Part shown: positions 1 through 9,211 of the stretch, in pieces | Layout of the letters: the number at the start of each line of letters is the position of its first letter | Position numbering within the stretch: the stretch's first letter is position 1 | Source: an uncultured Flavobacterium sp. | GTDB taxonomy: Bacteria; Bacteroidota; Bacteroidia; Flavobacteriales; Flavobacteriaceae | DNA length: 64,000 bases | Reading direction: 5' to 3' | NCBI RefSeq assembly: GCF_963422545.1 | Contig: NZ_OY730258.1 | Coordinates: forward strand, 1 to 64,000 | The notes under the pieces: generated by a model | The model's input: only the letters and a program-made list of their open reading frames with translations | Told to the model about the DNA's origin: nothing | Databases searched by the model: none | Position numbers and translations under genes: made by a program

Positions 1-414
1 TGCTTGAAGATTATTTATTGAAAATTCTAGACTTTTATCAATTCCAGTATATTCTAATACTAAACCAGCCCATATAAAATCAGCTTTGCAAAATACTTTT
101 GTATCTGTGGCTATATCAAAATTTATAAGCTCTAGATTGTTGATTTTTTGCTCATATCTTTCTTTCGTTACATCAAGATAGCTTTGATTGATATCGACTC
201 CAATTACATTTTGAGTAATTGTATTATCAATATGTTCTAAGCCATTTCCGCCTGCAACGCCAATAAAGAGACAAATTTTAGGTTTTATTTTATCTAGATA
301 TTTTTTGGTCAAAAAATTCAGAATCTCCAATTGACCAACCGAATTATGAGACATATGGTTTTCATAATCTTCTAAAGGTATTTCGTTCCAAGGACTACTT
401 TCTTTCTTATTCAT
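1..414 (-). CDS. Class I SAM-dependent methyltransferase, partial (3' end outside window)
   Basis: The minus strand is open from an ATG at 414 to the left edge of the window (138 codons, no stop seen). The protein begins MNKKESSPWNEIPLEDYENH. Around residues 45-60 it has a glycine-rich strand-loop (CLFIGVAGGNGLEH) that fits SAM-binding motif I of class I methyltransferases, followed by an acidic strand end (VIGVDINQSYL) that fits motif II. The substrate cannot be told. The next gene, a ketopantoate-reductase-like enzyme, is read in the same direction and ends 15 bp upstream, so the two may be co-transcribed. The C-terminus lies beyond the window. Confidence 0.75.
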   Translation of the reverse strand, partial: MNKKESSPWNEIPLEDYENHMSHNSVGQLEILNFLTKKYLDKIKPKICLFIGVAGGNGLEHIDNTITQNVIGVDINQSYLDVTKERYEQKINNLELINFDIATDTKVFCKADFIWAGLVLEYTGIDKSLEFSINNLQA

Positions 415-429
415 AATTCTAAGATAATA

Positions 430-1356
430 TTACTTTCTTGATATTTCTGACTTTATTTTTACTAATTGACCAAGCATCTCAGTAACAGGTACAGAAATAT
501 TTCCTTTTAGAATCGCTGATTCTGCAATAGCTAAATTCATAGTTTCTATTTCGATTTCTCTATTATTTAATATATCCTGATAGGTTGATATTTTTTGTCC
601 GTCAGACATTTTACTAATAGCAAGTACGTTTTCTAAAACAGTTTCCATCGTTAAATCGATGCCATATTCTTTGGCTACCAATAAACACTCAGCTGTAACT
701 GTTTTAGCAATTTGAAGTGCTCGATCATTACGTTGAAAAATTCCGTTATCAGTTTCTAGCAGAGGACAGATAGAATTGAATACACAGTTACTGATTACTT
801 TTTTCCAAATAAGCGTTTGGATATCCTCTTCATTTCTAAATGAAAAAAGACCAGTGTTGAGTACATCAACAATTTCTTGAAGAATTTCATTCGATCCCTT
901 AACAATTCCAATTGGAGATGGGGCAACTAATTTAAATCTAACTTTATTATTTTCTAATGATTCGCTTGTTGCCAGTAAAACACATCTGTATAGTTCATCA
1001 AAGCCTTTGTCAATAAAACTATTTTCAATATGCAGTCCATTTTGAAGAAAGACAATTGGCGATTTTCCAGTTTTATCTTTCAGTTTATCAGCAAGAACAC
1101 TGTTTCCAAATGACTTATTGGTGAGTAATATAATTCCATCAAGCCTTTCGAAGTTAGAAAGTGAGCTCACACGAATATCCGCCTCTATAATTTTACTTTC
1201 AATTTCTACCTGTATATTTTCAATACCTTCAGGCTGATTATCTATACTTCCTCGAAGAATGGTCGCTTTTCTTCCATTTAAAGTTAAAGCGACGGCAAGA
1301 GCCTTTCCGATTACGCCGTTCCCAATAATGTAGATATGATCTTCAGTACGATTCAT
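430..1356 (-). CDS. Ketopantoate reductase (ApbA/PanE)-family dehydrogenase
   Basis: A 308-residue protein with an N-terminal Rossmann motif (YIIGNGVIGKALAVAL), as in NADPH-binding 2-dehydropantoate 2-reductases, which reduce ketopantoate to pantoate for coenzyme A. The C-terminal helical domain has the family-like segment KKVISNCVFNSICPLLET, with Lys and Asn where PanE has its substrate residues. I chose the ATG at 1356 (MNRTEDHIYII). The longer open frame up to 1470 runs into the end of the upstream MocR gene and adds a Cys/Lys-rich leader unlike the family. Overall similarity looks moderate, so it may be a PanE-like reductase of another 2-oxo acid rather than the housekeeping enzyme. Confidence 0.75.
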   Translation of the reverse strand: MNRTEDHIYIIGNGVIGKALAVALTLNGRKATILRGSIDNQPEGIENIQVEIESKIIEADIRVSSLSNFERLDGIILLTNKSFGNSVLADKLKDKTGKSPIVFLQNGLHIENSFIDKGFDELYRCVLLATSESLENNKVRFKLVAPSPIGIVKGSNEILQEIVDVLNTGLFSFRNEEDIQTLIWKKVISNCVFNSICPLLETDNGIFQRNDRALQIAKTVTAECLLVAKEYGIDLTMETVLENVLAISKMSDGQKISTYQDILNNREIEIETMNLAIAESAILKGNISVPVTEMLGQLVKIKSEISRK

Positions 1357-1421
1357 TGTAGTATCTTTTTCAGCAAATCTAGAAATCTTAACGGTATGAT
1401 TACAGATACAGTTATTACAAT

Positions 1422-2852
1422 TTAATAGGATGCAGTTTTTAATTCTTTTTTTACGATTTCCCCTAAGCACTTAAGGTCATCATCCAATTTGTCGCTCCAT
1501 TTGAGTGCAAAATTCAATCGCATGCAATTATTAAACTGGTTGTGCTGCGAAAAAAGCCTGCCGGGAGCAAAACTGATTTTTTGCTGAATTGCCTTACCGA
1601 ATAATTGTGCTGTATCAATCGATTTATCCAGTTCAAGCCATAACATAAAACCTCCCTGTGGCTGCGATATTTTAGTATTGTCTGGAAAATAATCTTCTAT
1701 AGCCCGCTGAAACTGTAGACAGTTCGAATATAATTTATTTCTGAAAGTTCGTAAATGATGATCGTACCTACCATTCTCCATAAAATCAGCAATAACTTCC
1801 TGATACAATGTGGGTGTCGAAACCATTTGTGAAAATTTCTGTCGGATAATTTTTTCTTTAAATTTTCCAGGTGCAACCCATCCCACTCTGTAACCAGGTG
1901 CTAATGTTTTGGATACAGAACCACACCACATTACAATTCCTGCTTCATCAAAAGCTTTACAGGGTTTAGGTCTTGAAACGCCAAAGTAAAGATTACCGTA
2001 AATATCATCTTCAATTAAAGGTATATTGAATTCAGTAAGCATTCTTACCAATTCTTTTTTATGATCATCGGGCATTAAACTTCCCAATGGATTGCTAAAA
2101 TTACTAATGAAATAGCAGGCTTTTATCTGAGGAAGAACCTTTTTTACCGCTTCTAGGTCAACTCCAGTAATAGGATGTGTTGGAATTTCTATCGCTTTTA
2201 AACCTAAAGATTTTATTATTTGATGAATCCCAAAATAAGCTGGACTTTCTATTGCTATAGTATCTCCTGATGAAGTAACCGCTTTGAGACAATTAAAAAT
2301 AGCATTCATTGCCCCTGCTGTGGTAACCAAATCATCCTCCGTCAATTTACCTTCTAAAACCAAAGACCATTTGGCAACTGTTCTTCTTAGATTGACATTG
2401 CCTTGGGCTGTTTCGTAATTTGTACCTCCATCTTCTAGATTACGCATTGCAGTAATTACTCCTTTATTTAATTTGGCAATCGGCAGAAGAGTTTGGTCTG
2501 GAACTCCAAGAGAAAACTGAGTAATATTCTTATTGTTCAATGTATCGAAGACAGTCTTTAATAGCTCCTCCGATGAACGCTCTTTTTGGACAGTATTCAA
2601 GGTGCTTACAGAAGGAAGTGCAAATTTTCGCTGGGAAGTTTTGCTTACAAAATGGCCTGATTTAGGCCGTGATTCAATAAGAGATTTACTTTCTAATTCT
2701 AAAAATGCTTGTTTAGCAGTATTAATACTGACATTATAAAACTTTTGTACAGCACGGATTGATGGAAGTTTTTCTCCAAGAGTTAATGTACCGCTTAAAA
2801 TCTGTTCCTCAATTACCCTGGCTATTTTAAGATATAAAACTTCCTTTTTCAT
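1422..2852 (-). CDS. MocR/PdxR-type regulator: GntR wHTH fused to class I aminotransferase domain
   Basis: The 476-residue protein has a GntR winged helix at about residues 5-70 (IARVIEEQILSGTLTLGEKLPSIRAV) and a fold-type I aminotransferase domain from about residue 110 to the end. The PLP lysine is seen in the motif GSVSKTLAPGYRVGW, and NFSNPLG and EDDIYGNLYF are typical cofactor-pocket motifs. MocR proteins use PLP or an amino acid adduct as the effector and usually regulate a neighbouring metabolic or transport gene. The ketopantoate-reductase-like gene lies 65 bp downstream on the same strand. The target cannot be named from the sequence. Confidence 0.9.
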   Translation of the reverse strand: MKKEVLYLKIARVIEEQILSGTLTLGEKLPSIRAVQKFYNVSINTAKQAFLELESKSLIESRPKSGHFVSKTSQRKFALPSVSTLNTVQKERSSEELLKTVFDTLNNKNITQFSLGVPDQTLLPIAKLNKGVITAMRNLEDGGTNYETAQGNVNLRRTVAKWSLVLEGKLTEDDLVTTAGAMNAIFNCLKAVTSSGDTIAIESPAYFGIHQIIKSLGLKAIEIPTHPITGVDLEAVKKVLPQIKACYFISNFSNPLGSLMPDDHKKELVRMLTEFNIPLIEDDIYGNLYFGVSRPKPCKAFDEAGIVMWCGSVSKTLAPGYRVGWVAPGKFKEKIIRQKFSQMVSTPTLYQEVIADFMENGRYDHHLRTFRNKLYSNCLQFQRAIEDYFPDNTKISQPQGGFMLWLELDKSIDTAQLFGKAIQQKISFAPGRLFSQHNQFNNCMRLNFALKWSDKLDDDLKCLGEIVKKELKTASY

Positions 2853-2934
2853 ATCACAAGTATTCTGTGTCCAACAAAGTTACAAAACTTTAATCTGTAC
2901 CAATTTATAAAAAAGTGATTTAAGCGGTTTGGCA

Positions 2935-3408
2935 TTATAAACGCTTTTCCATATAAACTGTACCTTCAACTGGATTCTTGAAATAAGGTTCTATTTCATA
3001 AAATCCAAACGATATATAAAGCTCTTTCGCTTTTTGCAGAGTTGGGATTACATCAAGCCTGATTTTTTTATAACCAAGAGCTATTGCTGATTCAAGAGCA
3101 TTTTCAAGAAGTGTAACACCTACTTTATAACCTCTGTGAGAATCTTTAACATAAAGCCTCTTGAGTTCTGCAATCTCTGTTTCATTTCTTCTCACACCCA
3201 CGCAGCCAATTACTTCTTTTTCATCTAATGCATATAAAAAAGTTCCCTGGCTTCCTCCATACATCTGTTTCATCTCTGCGAATTCATTATCCAGATTCAT
3301 ATAAGAAAGATCAATTCCTAATGTATCTAGATACTCCACAATAATATCTTTACATTTTTCAAAATCCTGCTCATTCTCAGCTATTTGATATTTAATTTTT
3401 TTTTCCAT
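2935..3408 (-). CDS. GNAT-family N-acetyltransferase
   Basis: A 157-residue protein of the usual single-domain GNAT length. The central strand and acetyl-CoA loop are visible as AELKRLYVKDSHRGYKVGVTLLE, where HRGYKVG matches the Q/R-x-x-G-x-G/A pyrophosphate-binding loop. The C-terminal LYISFGFYEIEPY and the final VYMEKRL are also typical. The acetyl acceptor is unknown. It ends 83 bp before the MocR start, same strand. Confidence 0.85.
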   Translation of the reverse strand: MEKKIKYQIAENEQDFEKCKDIIVEYLDTLGIDLSYMNLDNEFAEMKQMYGGSQGTFLYALDEKEVIGCVGVRRNETEIAELKRLYVKDSHRGYKVGVTLLENALESAIALGYKKIRLDVIPTLQKAKELYISFGFYEIEPYFKNPVEGTVYMEKRL

Positions 3409-3437
3409 AAAAACTATTCAAGCAAATCACCTCGTAA

Positions 3438-3656
3438 TTACTGCTTTTTTTCTTTTTGCAATTTAAAAATTCGATAAGAATGTATTAGAATAGCTAATGC
3501 ACAACCTACAATCATTGGAGGTACGCCAAGCAAAATACCGTAAAAAATATAAATCAAGTTTGCTATTAAAGAAACTACTCTTAGATAGAGTAAATTTTTC
3601 ATTGTCATTGAAAATGTATTTAATAGCAATGCTATATAACCAATTATATGTACCAT
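3438..3656 (-). CDS. Small multi-pass membrane protein (YgjV/semiSWEET-like), function unknown
   Basis: The 72-residue protein is almost entirely hydrophobic, with three likely membrane helices (about residues 3-20, 24-43 and 46-63) and a short basic Lys-rich tail. The pattern MVHIIGYIALLLNTFSM resembles the first helix of small YgjV-like inner-membrane proteins, but this is a loose match. It ends 29 bp before the acetyltransferase gene on the same strand, so the two could share a transcript. Confidence 0.6.
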   Translation of the reverse strand: MVHIIGYIALLLNTFSMTMKNLLYLRVVSLIANLIYIFYGILLGVPPMIVGCALAILIHSYRIFKLQKEKKQ

Positions 3657-3850
3657 ATATCTATTTGTTATTCCAAATACAGAGACAAAATTAATGCAAA
3701 TGAAATATAAGCTACAGATACAAAAAAAGGATATTTTACGGATACAGATTAATTACAAAAAAATAAAATTATTCTAAATAAATCTAGTTCTGTGAGTGTT
3801 CAATTCTCTTAATGGATTAATCCATTATTTTAAATTAATCAAATTAAATT

Positions 3851-4017
3851 CAATCCCCAAAAGGACATCTAAACCAAATTCGTAATGCCAATGAAAGACA
3901 GACACTAGATATGGTAAGCCAATCTCCTCAAATCTTCCATAAAATGTATAGAAATTTGTCCAGTCGAAGTCACCACAGCCAAAAGGCGCCAATTGAAGAC
4001 AATTGGCGCTTTTTTTT
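3851..4017 (+). repeat. Dispersed element with own terminator, copy 1 of 3
   Basis: About 125 bp matching two other intergenic sites at 58100-58260 and 59992-60158. Shared landmarks in order: a TCCCC...AGGACAT start, AAACCAAATT, AAGACAGA, GCCAAT, TCAAATC, and GAAATTTGTCC followed by a GTCG(A/G)(A/G)GTCAC end. The last part resembles the T-stem and acceptor 3' end of a tRNA. Each copy is followed at once by an intrinsic terminator; in this copy the hairpin (3986-4009) has a different sequence from the other two. There is no good open frame. It could be a small RNA gene or a mobile-element scar. Confidence 0.6.
3986..4017 (+). terminator. Intrinsic terminator ending repeat element copy 1
   Basis: A perfect 10-bp stem (GCGCCAATTG / CAATTGGCGC) with an AAGA loop, followed by eight T. 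No plus-strand protein gene lies just upstream, so the transcript it would end is the repeat element itself. Confidence 0.75.
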
Positions 4018-4039
4018 ATAACCTTCCTTATTTTTATTA

Positions 4040-4182
4040 GTCTAAAGAGCCGGGCTCCTCAGCAGCCCTAGCCCCGATTGCTTCGCCAATTCGCTTCGCT
4101 CGTGTGCAGTGAAATCCTTTTGTGCTGGGGTTCAGCACAAAAGATTGGAACGAATAGCGGGAAGAGCTGCTAAAAATAGCTT
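4040..4182. repeat. Dispersed intergenic tail sequence with a strong hairpin
   Basis: This stretch extends the reading frame of the broken IS6 transposase with a low-value peptide (ending in EEPGSLD). It holds a perfect 11-bp stem with a 5-nt loop (CTTTTGTGCTG / CAGCACAAAAG, 4117-4143). A piece of it, AGCGGGAAGAGCT followed by CTAAAAA, occurs again at 20536-20555, again beside a broken IS6 copy. I believe similar tails occur in other Flavobacterium genomes, but this is from memory and unchecked. Confidence 0.4.
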
Positions 4183-4410
4183 CAATGAAAGGCGTAAATT
4201 TATAAACCCACCGTTGAATGATAGCATGATCAACATGAACTCCTAGCATTTTCATGATCACTTCAACATCTCGATAACTTAAAGTAAACCTAAGCTTGAA
4301 ATAGACTGCCTGCAGAATAATAGACTTTGGATAGCAATGACCTTTTGTATTGATGAGTTTAAGAATTAAAAAAGACAAAAATAAAACTTAGCTTTAAATG
4401 CGACAGAGCC
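4183..4410 (-). pseudogene. IS6-family transposase remnant, 3'-truncated (copy 1)
   Basis: The right end (TTTAAATGCGACAGAGCC, ending at 4410) and the first ~66 codons match the intact IS6 element at 62202-62974. After the residues RWVYKFTPFIEA the match stops and the frame runs into the unrelated tail sequence (stop at 4037). The DDE catalytic region is missing, so the copy cannot transpose itself. Confidence 0.8.
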
Positions 4411-4423
4411 GAAATTTTAGATC

Positions 4424-6475
4424 CTATTGCAGTGTATTATTCTTTGGTGGAAAAAAGAAATACAAAGGCTTGCTTAGAAAATATTTTAATACTGCCCCTG
4501 TCATCAGTCTTAATTCTGAAAGCGGAATGTTTCGTGAACGAAATGCAAGCCCAAGTGACAAACTGAAACTAACAATAAAATTGATCAAACCGATAAGAGC
4601 AATACCTAAGATTGAACTGAAAAGCATCCAATTGTTCACATAAAAGTTGGCTCCATATAAACCCATCGCAAAATTTCCACTGGCAAAAGTAATGTGCCTG
4701 ATGTCAATATTTAATCCAAAGAATATCCCGATAAAAGCTGTACTTCCCATAAAAACACCAAACCAGAAATTGGAAATAATTCCAGCCCATTTTTTTTCAT
4801 ACAATGCTGCCAATTTCTTAGTCCACGTTTTTCCTAAGCTCAACTTAAGTAATGGATGTTCCTGAATGCGATAGTAAATATGATTATGCTTATCGCGATT
4901 GGCAATACTGCCCGCAATAATACCAGATAAAAACAGAAAAACCCCAGCTATAGCTGCATGAAAAATTGCTGCAGAATAAACTGGGTTTAAGTCATTGATC
5001 AAAGTTGGCCATTTTTCCTGAGCGATATTATAATGAAACGTTTTATCAATAAGCCAAATTGTGAGTAATGAAACCGGAAAAGCGGTAATTACATTCCCTA
5101 CAAAAGCAATAAACTGCGAGCGAAAGACTCTGGCAAAAAATATAGCAAACTCTTTATACTTATACTCTTGTTTGTCCTGTATTTTTTGTTTGTATCCTTC
5201 TTGTAAAGCTCTAACTAGTGCAGAAGCTGTCATCGCTGGCTGCTTTGTTGCCAGCGTAAACCCAAGGATGTAAATTATGATAAATCCGATAGAATAATTC
5301 ATGCTGTATAAAAAAACATGCCCAAATCCGCTAGTTTCTACTTTACCTAATAACAGTTTGATAATACAAAGTATTCCTACGATAAAACCACCGCCAACTG
5401 CTGAGTAGAGCATTTTATAATATTCCTTACTACTATTGGTTATATAATGTTCTCCTGTATTGGCAGTATGCTGGGTTATTTCATAGGATAAAAGCTGGGT
5501 ACTCTCATTAATTAATTTCTGAATATTGTTTTTATCACAATTGTATTTAATCAGTTTATAAGCAAGAGAAATCGTATTCCTTTTAGCATCTTCTTCTTTA
5601 CCCTGTATCAAAAGTGGTAATAGGGATTTTAGACGTTGAAGTTGCTGACGAATTCGCAAGAGACTTTGATTTACGTGCAATGAAATACCAAATTTATTAC
5701 TGTTTTTAAAGGCTGTTTCTATATAATCTGTACATTGTTTATGCAGGATAATCAATTGTTTATAGCCTAAATAATCTGCGTTGATAAAACTCTTAGTAGA
5801 TTCAATCAGTTTCTCATTCATTAGCAATAGTTCTCGTTGAAACGCAAGAAATGGGCTCTCAAGATTTTCATATTCCGGCACCATCCGGATTACATCTGTT
5901 TCCATGGCAGATCCACAGATGCGGTAGGTAATAACTTCCATCGCAAAAACAAGCTCATTAAACGATGAATTCTCATCATTGAATCCATAAATAGAATGAA
6001 ATTTAAGCAGGGAAAATAATTCCAGTATTTGCTCCAGAGGTATTTTATTAATCCATAAAGGGTCTGTATTGACAAAGAATATCTGATTTAAGATAAATTG
6101 TAATGTATTCTTTTCAGGCTGCTCAGGAATTAATTTGGCAAAAATCCTCTTGCGTACTTCAAAAAAGAAATTAGCATCCTGAAGAATACCTGCATCTGAA
6201 AGGATTTTATTGAACTTTTTCTTTTCTAAATGAGTACTAATACAGTCCATCAGCGCATAACGATAATTCGGATTTTCCTGAAGCAGACCAATTAGTTCAG
6301 ACAAATCTACAACAGTTATCTTTTTTGGGTTCTTAGGGCGAACCAAGTTCACCAATTCTACCAGTAACTCTACATTTTCTCTGTTAGATCTCCATAATTG
6401 TTTATCATTAAAGTTTTTTTCAAAATAGTATTTTAATGTCTTTTTGGGTTTTCTCCTCAATTTCATTCTAATCAA
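4424..6475 (-). CDS. Gcr/COG4389 'site-specific recombinase' family membrane protein
   Basis: A 683-residue protein whose N-terminal ~330 residues are helical and soluble (a start rich in Lys/Arg, then LLVELVNLVRP...). The C-terminal half has about six to eight membrane segments (for example at GGGFIVGILCIIKLLLG, IGFIIIYILGFTLA, FLFLSGIIAGSIANR). The C-terminal motif NFWFGVFMGSTAFIGIFFGL and the following NFAMGLYG fit the SpecificRecomb family (PF10136, Gcr of Neisseria). Despite the family name, the many membrane helices make a recombinase role doubtful. Start at 6475, with an alternative ATG three codons later. It is a lone gene between a repeat region and the surface-protein region. Confidence 0.7.
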   Translation of the reverse strand: MIRMKLRRKPKKTLKYYFEKNFNDKQLWRSNRENVELLVELVNLVRPKNPKKITVVDLSELIGLLQENPNYRYALMDCISTHLEKKKFNKILSDAGILQDANFFFEVRKRIFAKLIPEQPEKNTLQFILNQIFFVNTDPLWINKIPLEQILELFSLLKFHSIYGFNDENSSFNELVFAMEVITYRICGSAMETDVIRMVPEYENLESPFLAFQRELLLMNEKLIESTKSFINADYLGYKQLIILHKQCTDYIETAFKNSNKFGISLHVNQSLLRIRQQLQRLKSLLPLLIQGKEEDAKRNTISLAYKLIKYNCDKNNIQKLINESTQLLSYEITQHTANTGEHYITNSSKEYYKMLYSAVGGGFIVGILCIIKLLLGKVETSGFGHVFLYSMNYSIGFIIIYILGFTLATKQPAMTASALVRALQEGYKQKIQDKQEYKYKEFAIFFARVFRSQFIAFVGNVITAFPVSLLTIWLIDKTFHYNIAQEKWPTLINDLNPVYSAAIFHAAIAGVFLFLSGIIAGSIANRDKHNHIYYRIQEHPLLKLSLGKTWTKKLAALYEKKWAGIISNFWFGVFMGSTAFIGIFFGLNIDIRHITFASGNFAMGLYGANFYVNNWMLFSSILGIALIGLINFIVSFSLSLGLAFRSRNIPLSELRLMTGAVLKYFLSKPLYFFFPPKNNTLQ

Positions 6476-6617
6476 ATTTAATTATTGCTATTTTGTGCAA
6501 ATAAGCACATTCTTTTTATTTAAAAACGTCTAATAATTATTGAATTAAGAAATTTCTATTTAATAAAAATCGATCTATAAAGAAGGTTTAAAATATTTGC
6601 AGCATTTTTTAAATATA

Positions 6618-7265
6618 CTAAAATAATATCTCACCTCTTTTTCCTTCTCCATTTCTTTTTTCGATTTGAAAATAAACATCTGTATGAACCCCGGCTAGCC
6701 GCAATGGTTTACCATCATTATCTCTTGCAATTACCTTGGCTTTGTCTATAATCCATTTATAATGCCCGCTATTAGTCAATACCCGATAACAATGTTCATA
6801 AGTGGTTGTTTCTGTGTCAAAACATTTTAGAATAAATGAAGTATACATTTCAAGATCGTCTGGATGCACTACTTTAAACCATCTATCCCAATCGTCAAAT
6901 ACATCATCTGATTCTAACTCAATAATTTTCAATGATTCAGCAGAAAAAAATATTATGTTGGTTGTTATTTCCCAATGCCAAACTCCCATACCACAATTCT
7001 CTAAGGCAATTTCAGAATTATCATCAGAAAGTTCATCCAGCAAAGGTTCTTCAATTAAATCGTTCATATAAGAATCTATAAGCCAAAAACTTAAACTGCA
7101 ATTTGAATCAATGCCTTTACTTGAAAGTGCATCTGAATCATTCTTGGAAAACAAACGTTTTATGGGATTAAATAATAAATTAGTGGTTCTATAAAACAGT
7201 TTTTCTAAAAAAATCTTGACCATATTTATATTTTCAATTTTTAATATTTTTTCTACACACGTCAC
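6618..7265 (-). CDS. Stand-alone PAS (PAS_3) domain protein
   Basis: A 215-residue protein with one PAS fold at about residues 90-205: WHWEITTNIIFFSAESLKII, then RWFKVVHPDDLEMY, then HYKWIIDKAKVIARDNDGKP and LRLAGVHTDV, which is the PAS_3 pattern. It has no kinase or output domain; the chain ends about 15 residues after the PAS fold. The N-terminal 85 residues are not recognised. The listed start is a GTG whose last two bases overlap the TGA of the upstream OmpA/PD40 gene (GTGA), so translation may be coupled. An internal ATG at residue 15 (MVKIFLEKLF) is possible. It may sense a small ligand for the surface-protein cluster, or be the remains of a histidine kinase. Confidence 0.7.
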   Translation of the reverse strand: MTCVEKILKIENINMVKIFLEKLFYRTTNLLFNPIKRLFSKNDSDALSSKGIDSNCSLSFWLIDSYMNDLIEEPLLDELSDDNSEIALENCGMGVWHWEITTNIIFFSAESLKIIELESDDVFDDWDRWFKVVHPDDLEMYTSFILKCFDTETTTYEHCYRVLTNSGHYKWIIDKAKVIARDNDGKPLRLAGVHTDVYFQIEKRNGEGKRGEILF

Positions 7266-9199
7266 ATAGCTATAATAATAAACTGACTTCTTCTGTTTTG
7301 CTGATGTTCTTCTTCAGAACATTCTATACCATCGGCGCATTTATTTATTAATTGGCTTTCTCCATATCCTTTGGCAGCTAACCTGGTTTTAGCAATGCCC
7401 GATTTTACCATAAAATCCATAGTAGCTTGTGCTCTTTTTTGTGATAACATAAGGTTATACGATTTAGAAGCACGACTGTCTGTATGCGAAGTAATTTCCA
7501 GTTTCATAGTAGGATACTGATTCATAACAACAATAACTTTACTAATATCCAAAGCTGCATCTGGGCGGATATCATATTTATCTAAATCGAAATATATTCT
7601 TTCGATTGCAAATACTTTAGCCAAATCTGTTCCCGGAGTAAGTGTTTTGATGTTCTTTTCTAAAACAATCTTTAAATCTGTTTTTTCATTTCCAAAAGAG
7701 ATATGCTGCTTTTGTTCATTAGTAAGATATTCCTCTTTTAGAACTCTTATATAGTATATTTTTCCGCATTGGGCGTGATCATAAGTAAACTTCCCTTTAT
7801 CATCAGTTGAAAGTTCTTTTAAAACATTCATATGTTCATCTAATACAATTACTTTGGCTCCAGCCAAGAAACTTTGAGTATCCTTGTCGATAACTGTTCC
7901 TGTTATTAATTGTTTGCATTCCAGTTTTTTAGTTTCGATAAAACTGTATATATCATCATATCCCTTTCCTCCTTCTCGATTAGAAGAAAAATATCCTGTG
8001 TTATTATTGGTATTGATTATAAAGGCAAAATCATCCATTGGTCCGTTTATTGGAGATCCCACATTAGAAACTTTTTCAAAACTTCCGTTTAGATTTATTT
8101 TGGCAACAAAAACATCTAAACCTCCTAATCCCGGATGCCCGTTAGAAGAAAAATAAAGTTCATTTTCGGCTGATACAAACGGAAAGGTTTCTTTACCCTC
8201 TGTATTTATGCTACTTCCGAGATTTTCAGGGACTCCATAACTATCATTTCCATGAATTGCTACTTTATAGATATCAGATTCTCCCAATGTACCGGGTCTG
8301 TTAGATGCAAAGTACAACGATTTTTCATCTGGACTTAATGCTGGATGCGCTGTACTAAAGTCATCACTGTTAAAAGGGAGTTCTTTTACATTTACCCATT
8401 TGTCATTCTCGAGAGTTGCTTTGTATAGCTTTAGCAAAATTTTGACTTCTGCATCTTTTCCTTTTTTTCCGTTATTGTAATTGTTTCTGGTAAAATATAC
8501 AGTTTGCCCATTTTTAGTAAAAACCGGAGTTGACTCATTAAATTTAGAATCGATAGTACTTGAAAAAGGCTGTGGTTTTTCTAAATTACCATTTGCATCT
8601 ATTTTGGCTGTATATAAAGTTGAAAAAGCTTGATTGTTCCATTTCTGAATACGTTTTGTAACTCGCCTTTGCTCACGAGAACTGGCAAAAACAATTTGAT
8701 TCTTAAAAAAAGAAGTTCCATAATCTGATAAATCAGAATTTATTTCGATGTTTTTTATAGTATAACGTCCTGAATTTTCTTGAATTATGGCATAATAATC
8801 TTTGTTTGATTCATATAATCTGGCCCTTAAATCATTGCTGTTTTTTTCATTAAATATATCCAACATTTTATTGGCATTATCATAATCTCCTATAGATTTA
8901 AGTGTTTGAGAGTAACGATAATAATACTCTGGATCTACCGTTTGTTTGAGCAAAAAAAGTTCTGCATACCATTTATTAGCCTGTAGTAATTGGGCATTAA
9001 AATAATAGGCATTTCCTAATTTCTGAAATAAATCAACTGATTTATATCCTTTTTCAGCTACATTTTCGTAAATCTTTATAGCATCTATATAAGCTAATTT
9101 CTCATACTGTTTTTCTGCTTTTTTAATTTCATTGTTTTGGGTATAACCTTCCAACCCAAAGACCATGATTAAAGTGCTTAGTACTATTTTTAGTTTCAT
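7262..9199 (-). CDS. OmpA-family protein with TPR and PD40 repeats (T9SS-linked, PorE-like architecture)
   Basis: The 645-residue protein has a signal peptide, TPR-like helices (about residues 22-135), a PD40/WD40-like beta-propeller (blades such as STPVFTKNGQTVYFTRN, HPALSPDEKSLYFASNRPG, YFSSNREGGKGYDDIYSF), a carboxypeptidase-regulatory-like domain (LITGTVIDKDTQSFLAGAKV) and a C-terminal OmpA peptidoglycan-binding domain (IYFDLDKYDIRPDAALDISK... SHTDSRASKSYNLMLSQKRA... GYGES...NRRSQFII). This order is common next to PorP/SprF and gliding-type T9SS genes. It starts 12 bp after the PorP/SprF gene on the same strand. Likely role: anchoring the PorP/SprF-bound surface complex to peptidoglycan. 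Confidence 0.88.
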   Translation of the reverse strand: MKLKIVLSTLIMVFGLEGYTQNNEIKKAEKQYEKLAYIDAIKIYENVAEKGYKSVDLFQKLGNAYYFNAQLLQANKWYAELFLLKQTVDPEYYYRYSQTLKSIGDYDNANKMLDIFNEKNSNDLRARLYESNKDYYAIIQENSGRYTIKNIEINSDLSDYGTSFFKNQIVFASSREQRRVTKRIQKWNNQAFSTLYTAKIDANGNLEKPQPFSSTIDSKFNESTPVFTKNGQTVYFTRNNYNNGKKGKDAEVKILLKLYKATLENDKWVNVKELPFNSDDFSTAHPALSPDEKSLYFASNRPGTLGESDIYKVAIHGNDSYGVPENLGSSINTEGKETFPFVSAENELYFSSNGHPGLGGLDVFVAKINLNGSFEKVSNVGSPINGPMDDFAFIINTNNNTGYFSSNREGGKGYDDIYSFIETKKLECKQLITGTVIDKDTQSFLAGAKVIVLDEHMNVLKELSTDDKGKFTYDHAQCGKIYYIRVLKEEYLTNEQKQHISFGNEKTDLKIVLEKNIKTLTPGTDLAKVFAIERIYFDLDKYDIRPDAALDISKVIVVMNQYPTMKLEITSHTDSRASKSYNLMLSQKRAQATMDFMVKSGIAKTRLAAKGYGESQLINKCADGIECSEEEHQQNRRSQFIIIAM

Positions 9200-9211
9200 A
9201 ATAATATTTGT

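Noticed and set aside
430..1470. Longer start of the ketopantoate-reductase-like gene at 1470
   Set aside because: It would overlap the end of the MocR gene and add a Cys-rich leader before a normal Rossmann start at 1356.
4424..6475. True DNA recombinase function for the Gcr/COG4389 protein
   Set aside because: No tyrosine- or serine-recombinase motif is visible and the C-terminal half is a membrane protein; the family name is historical.
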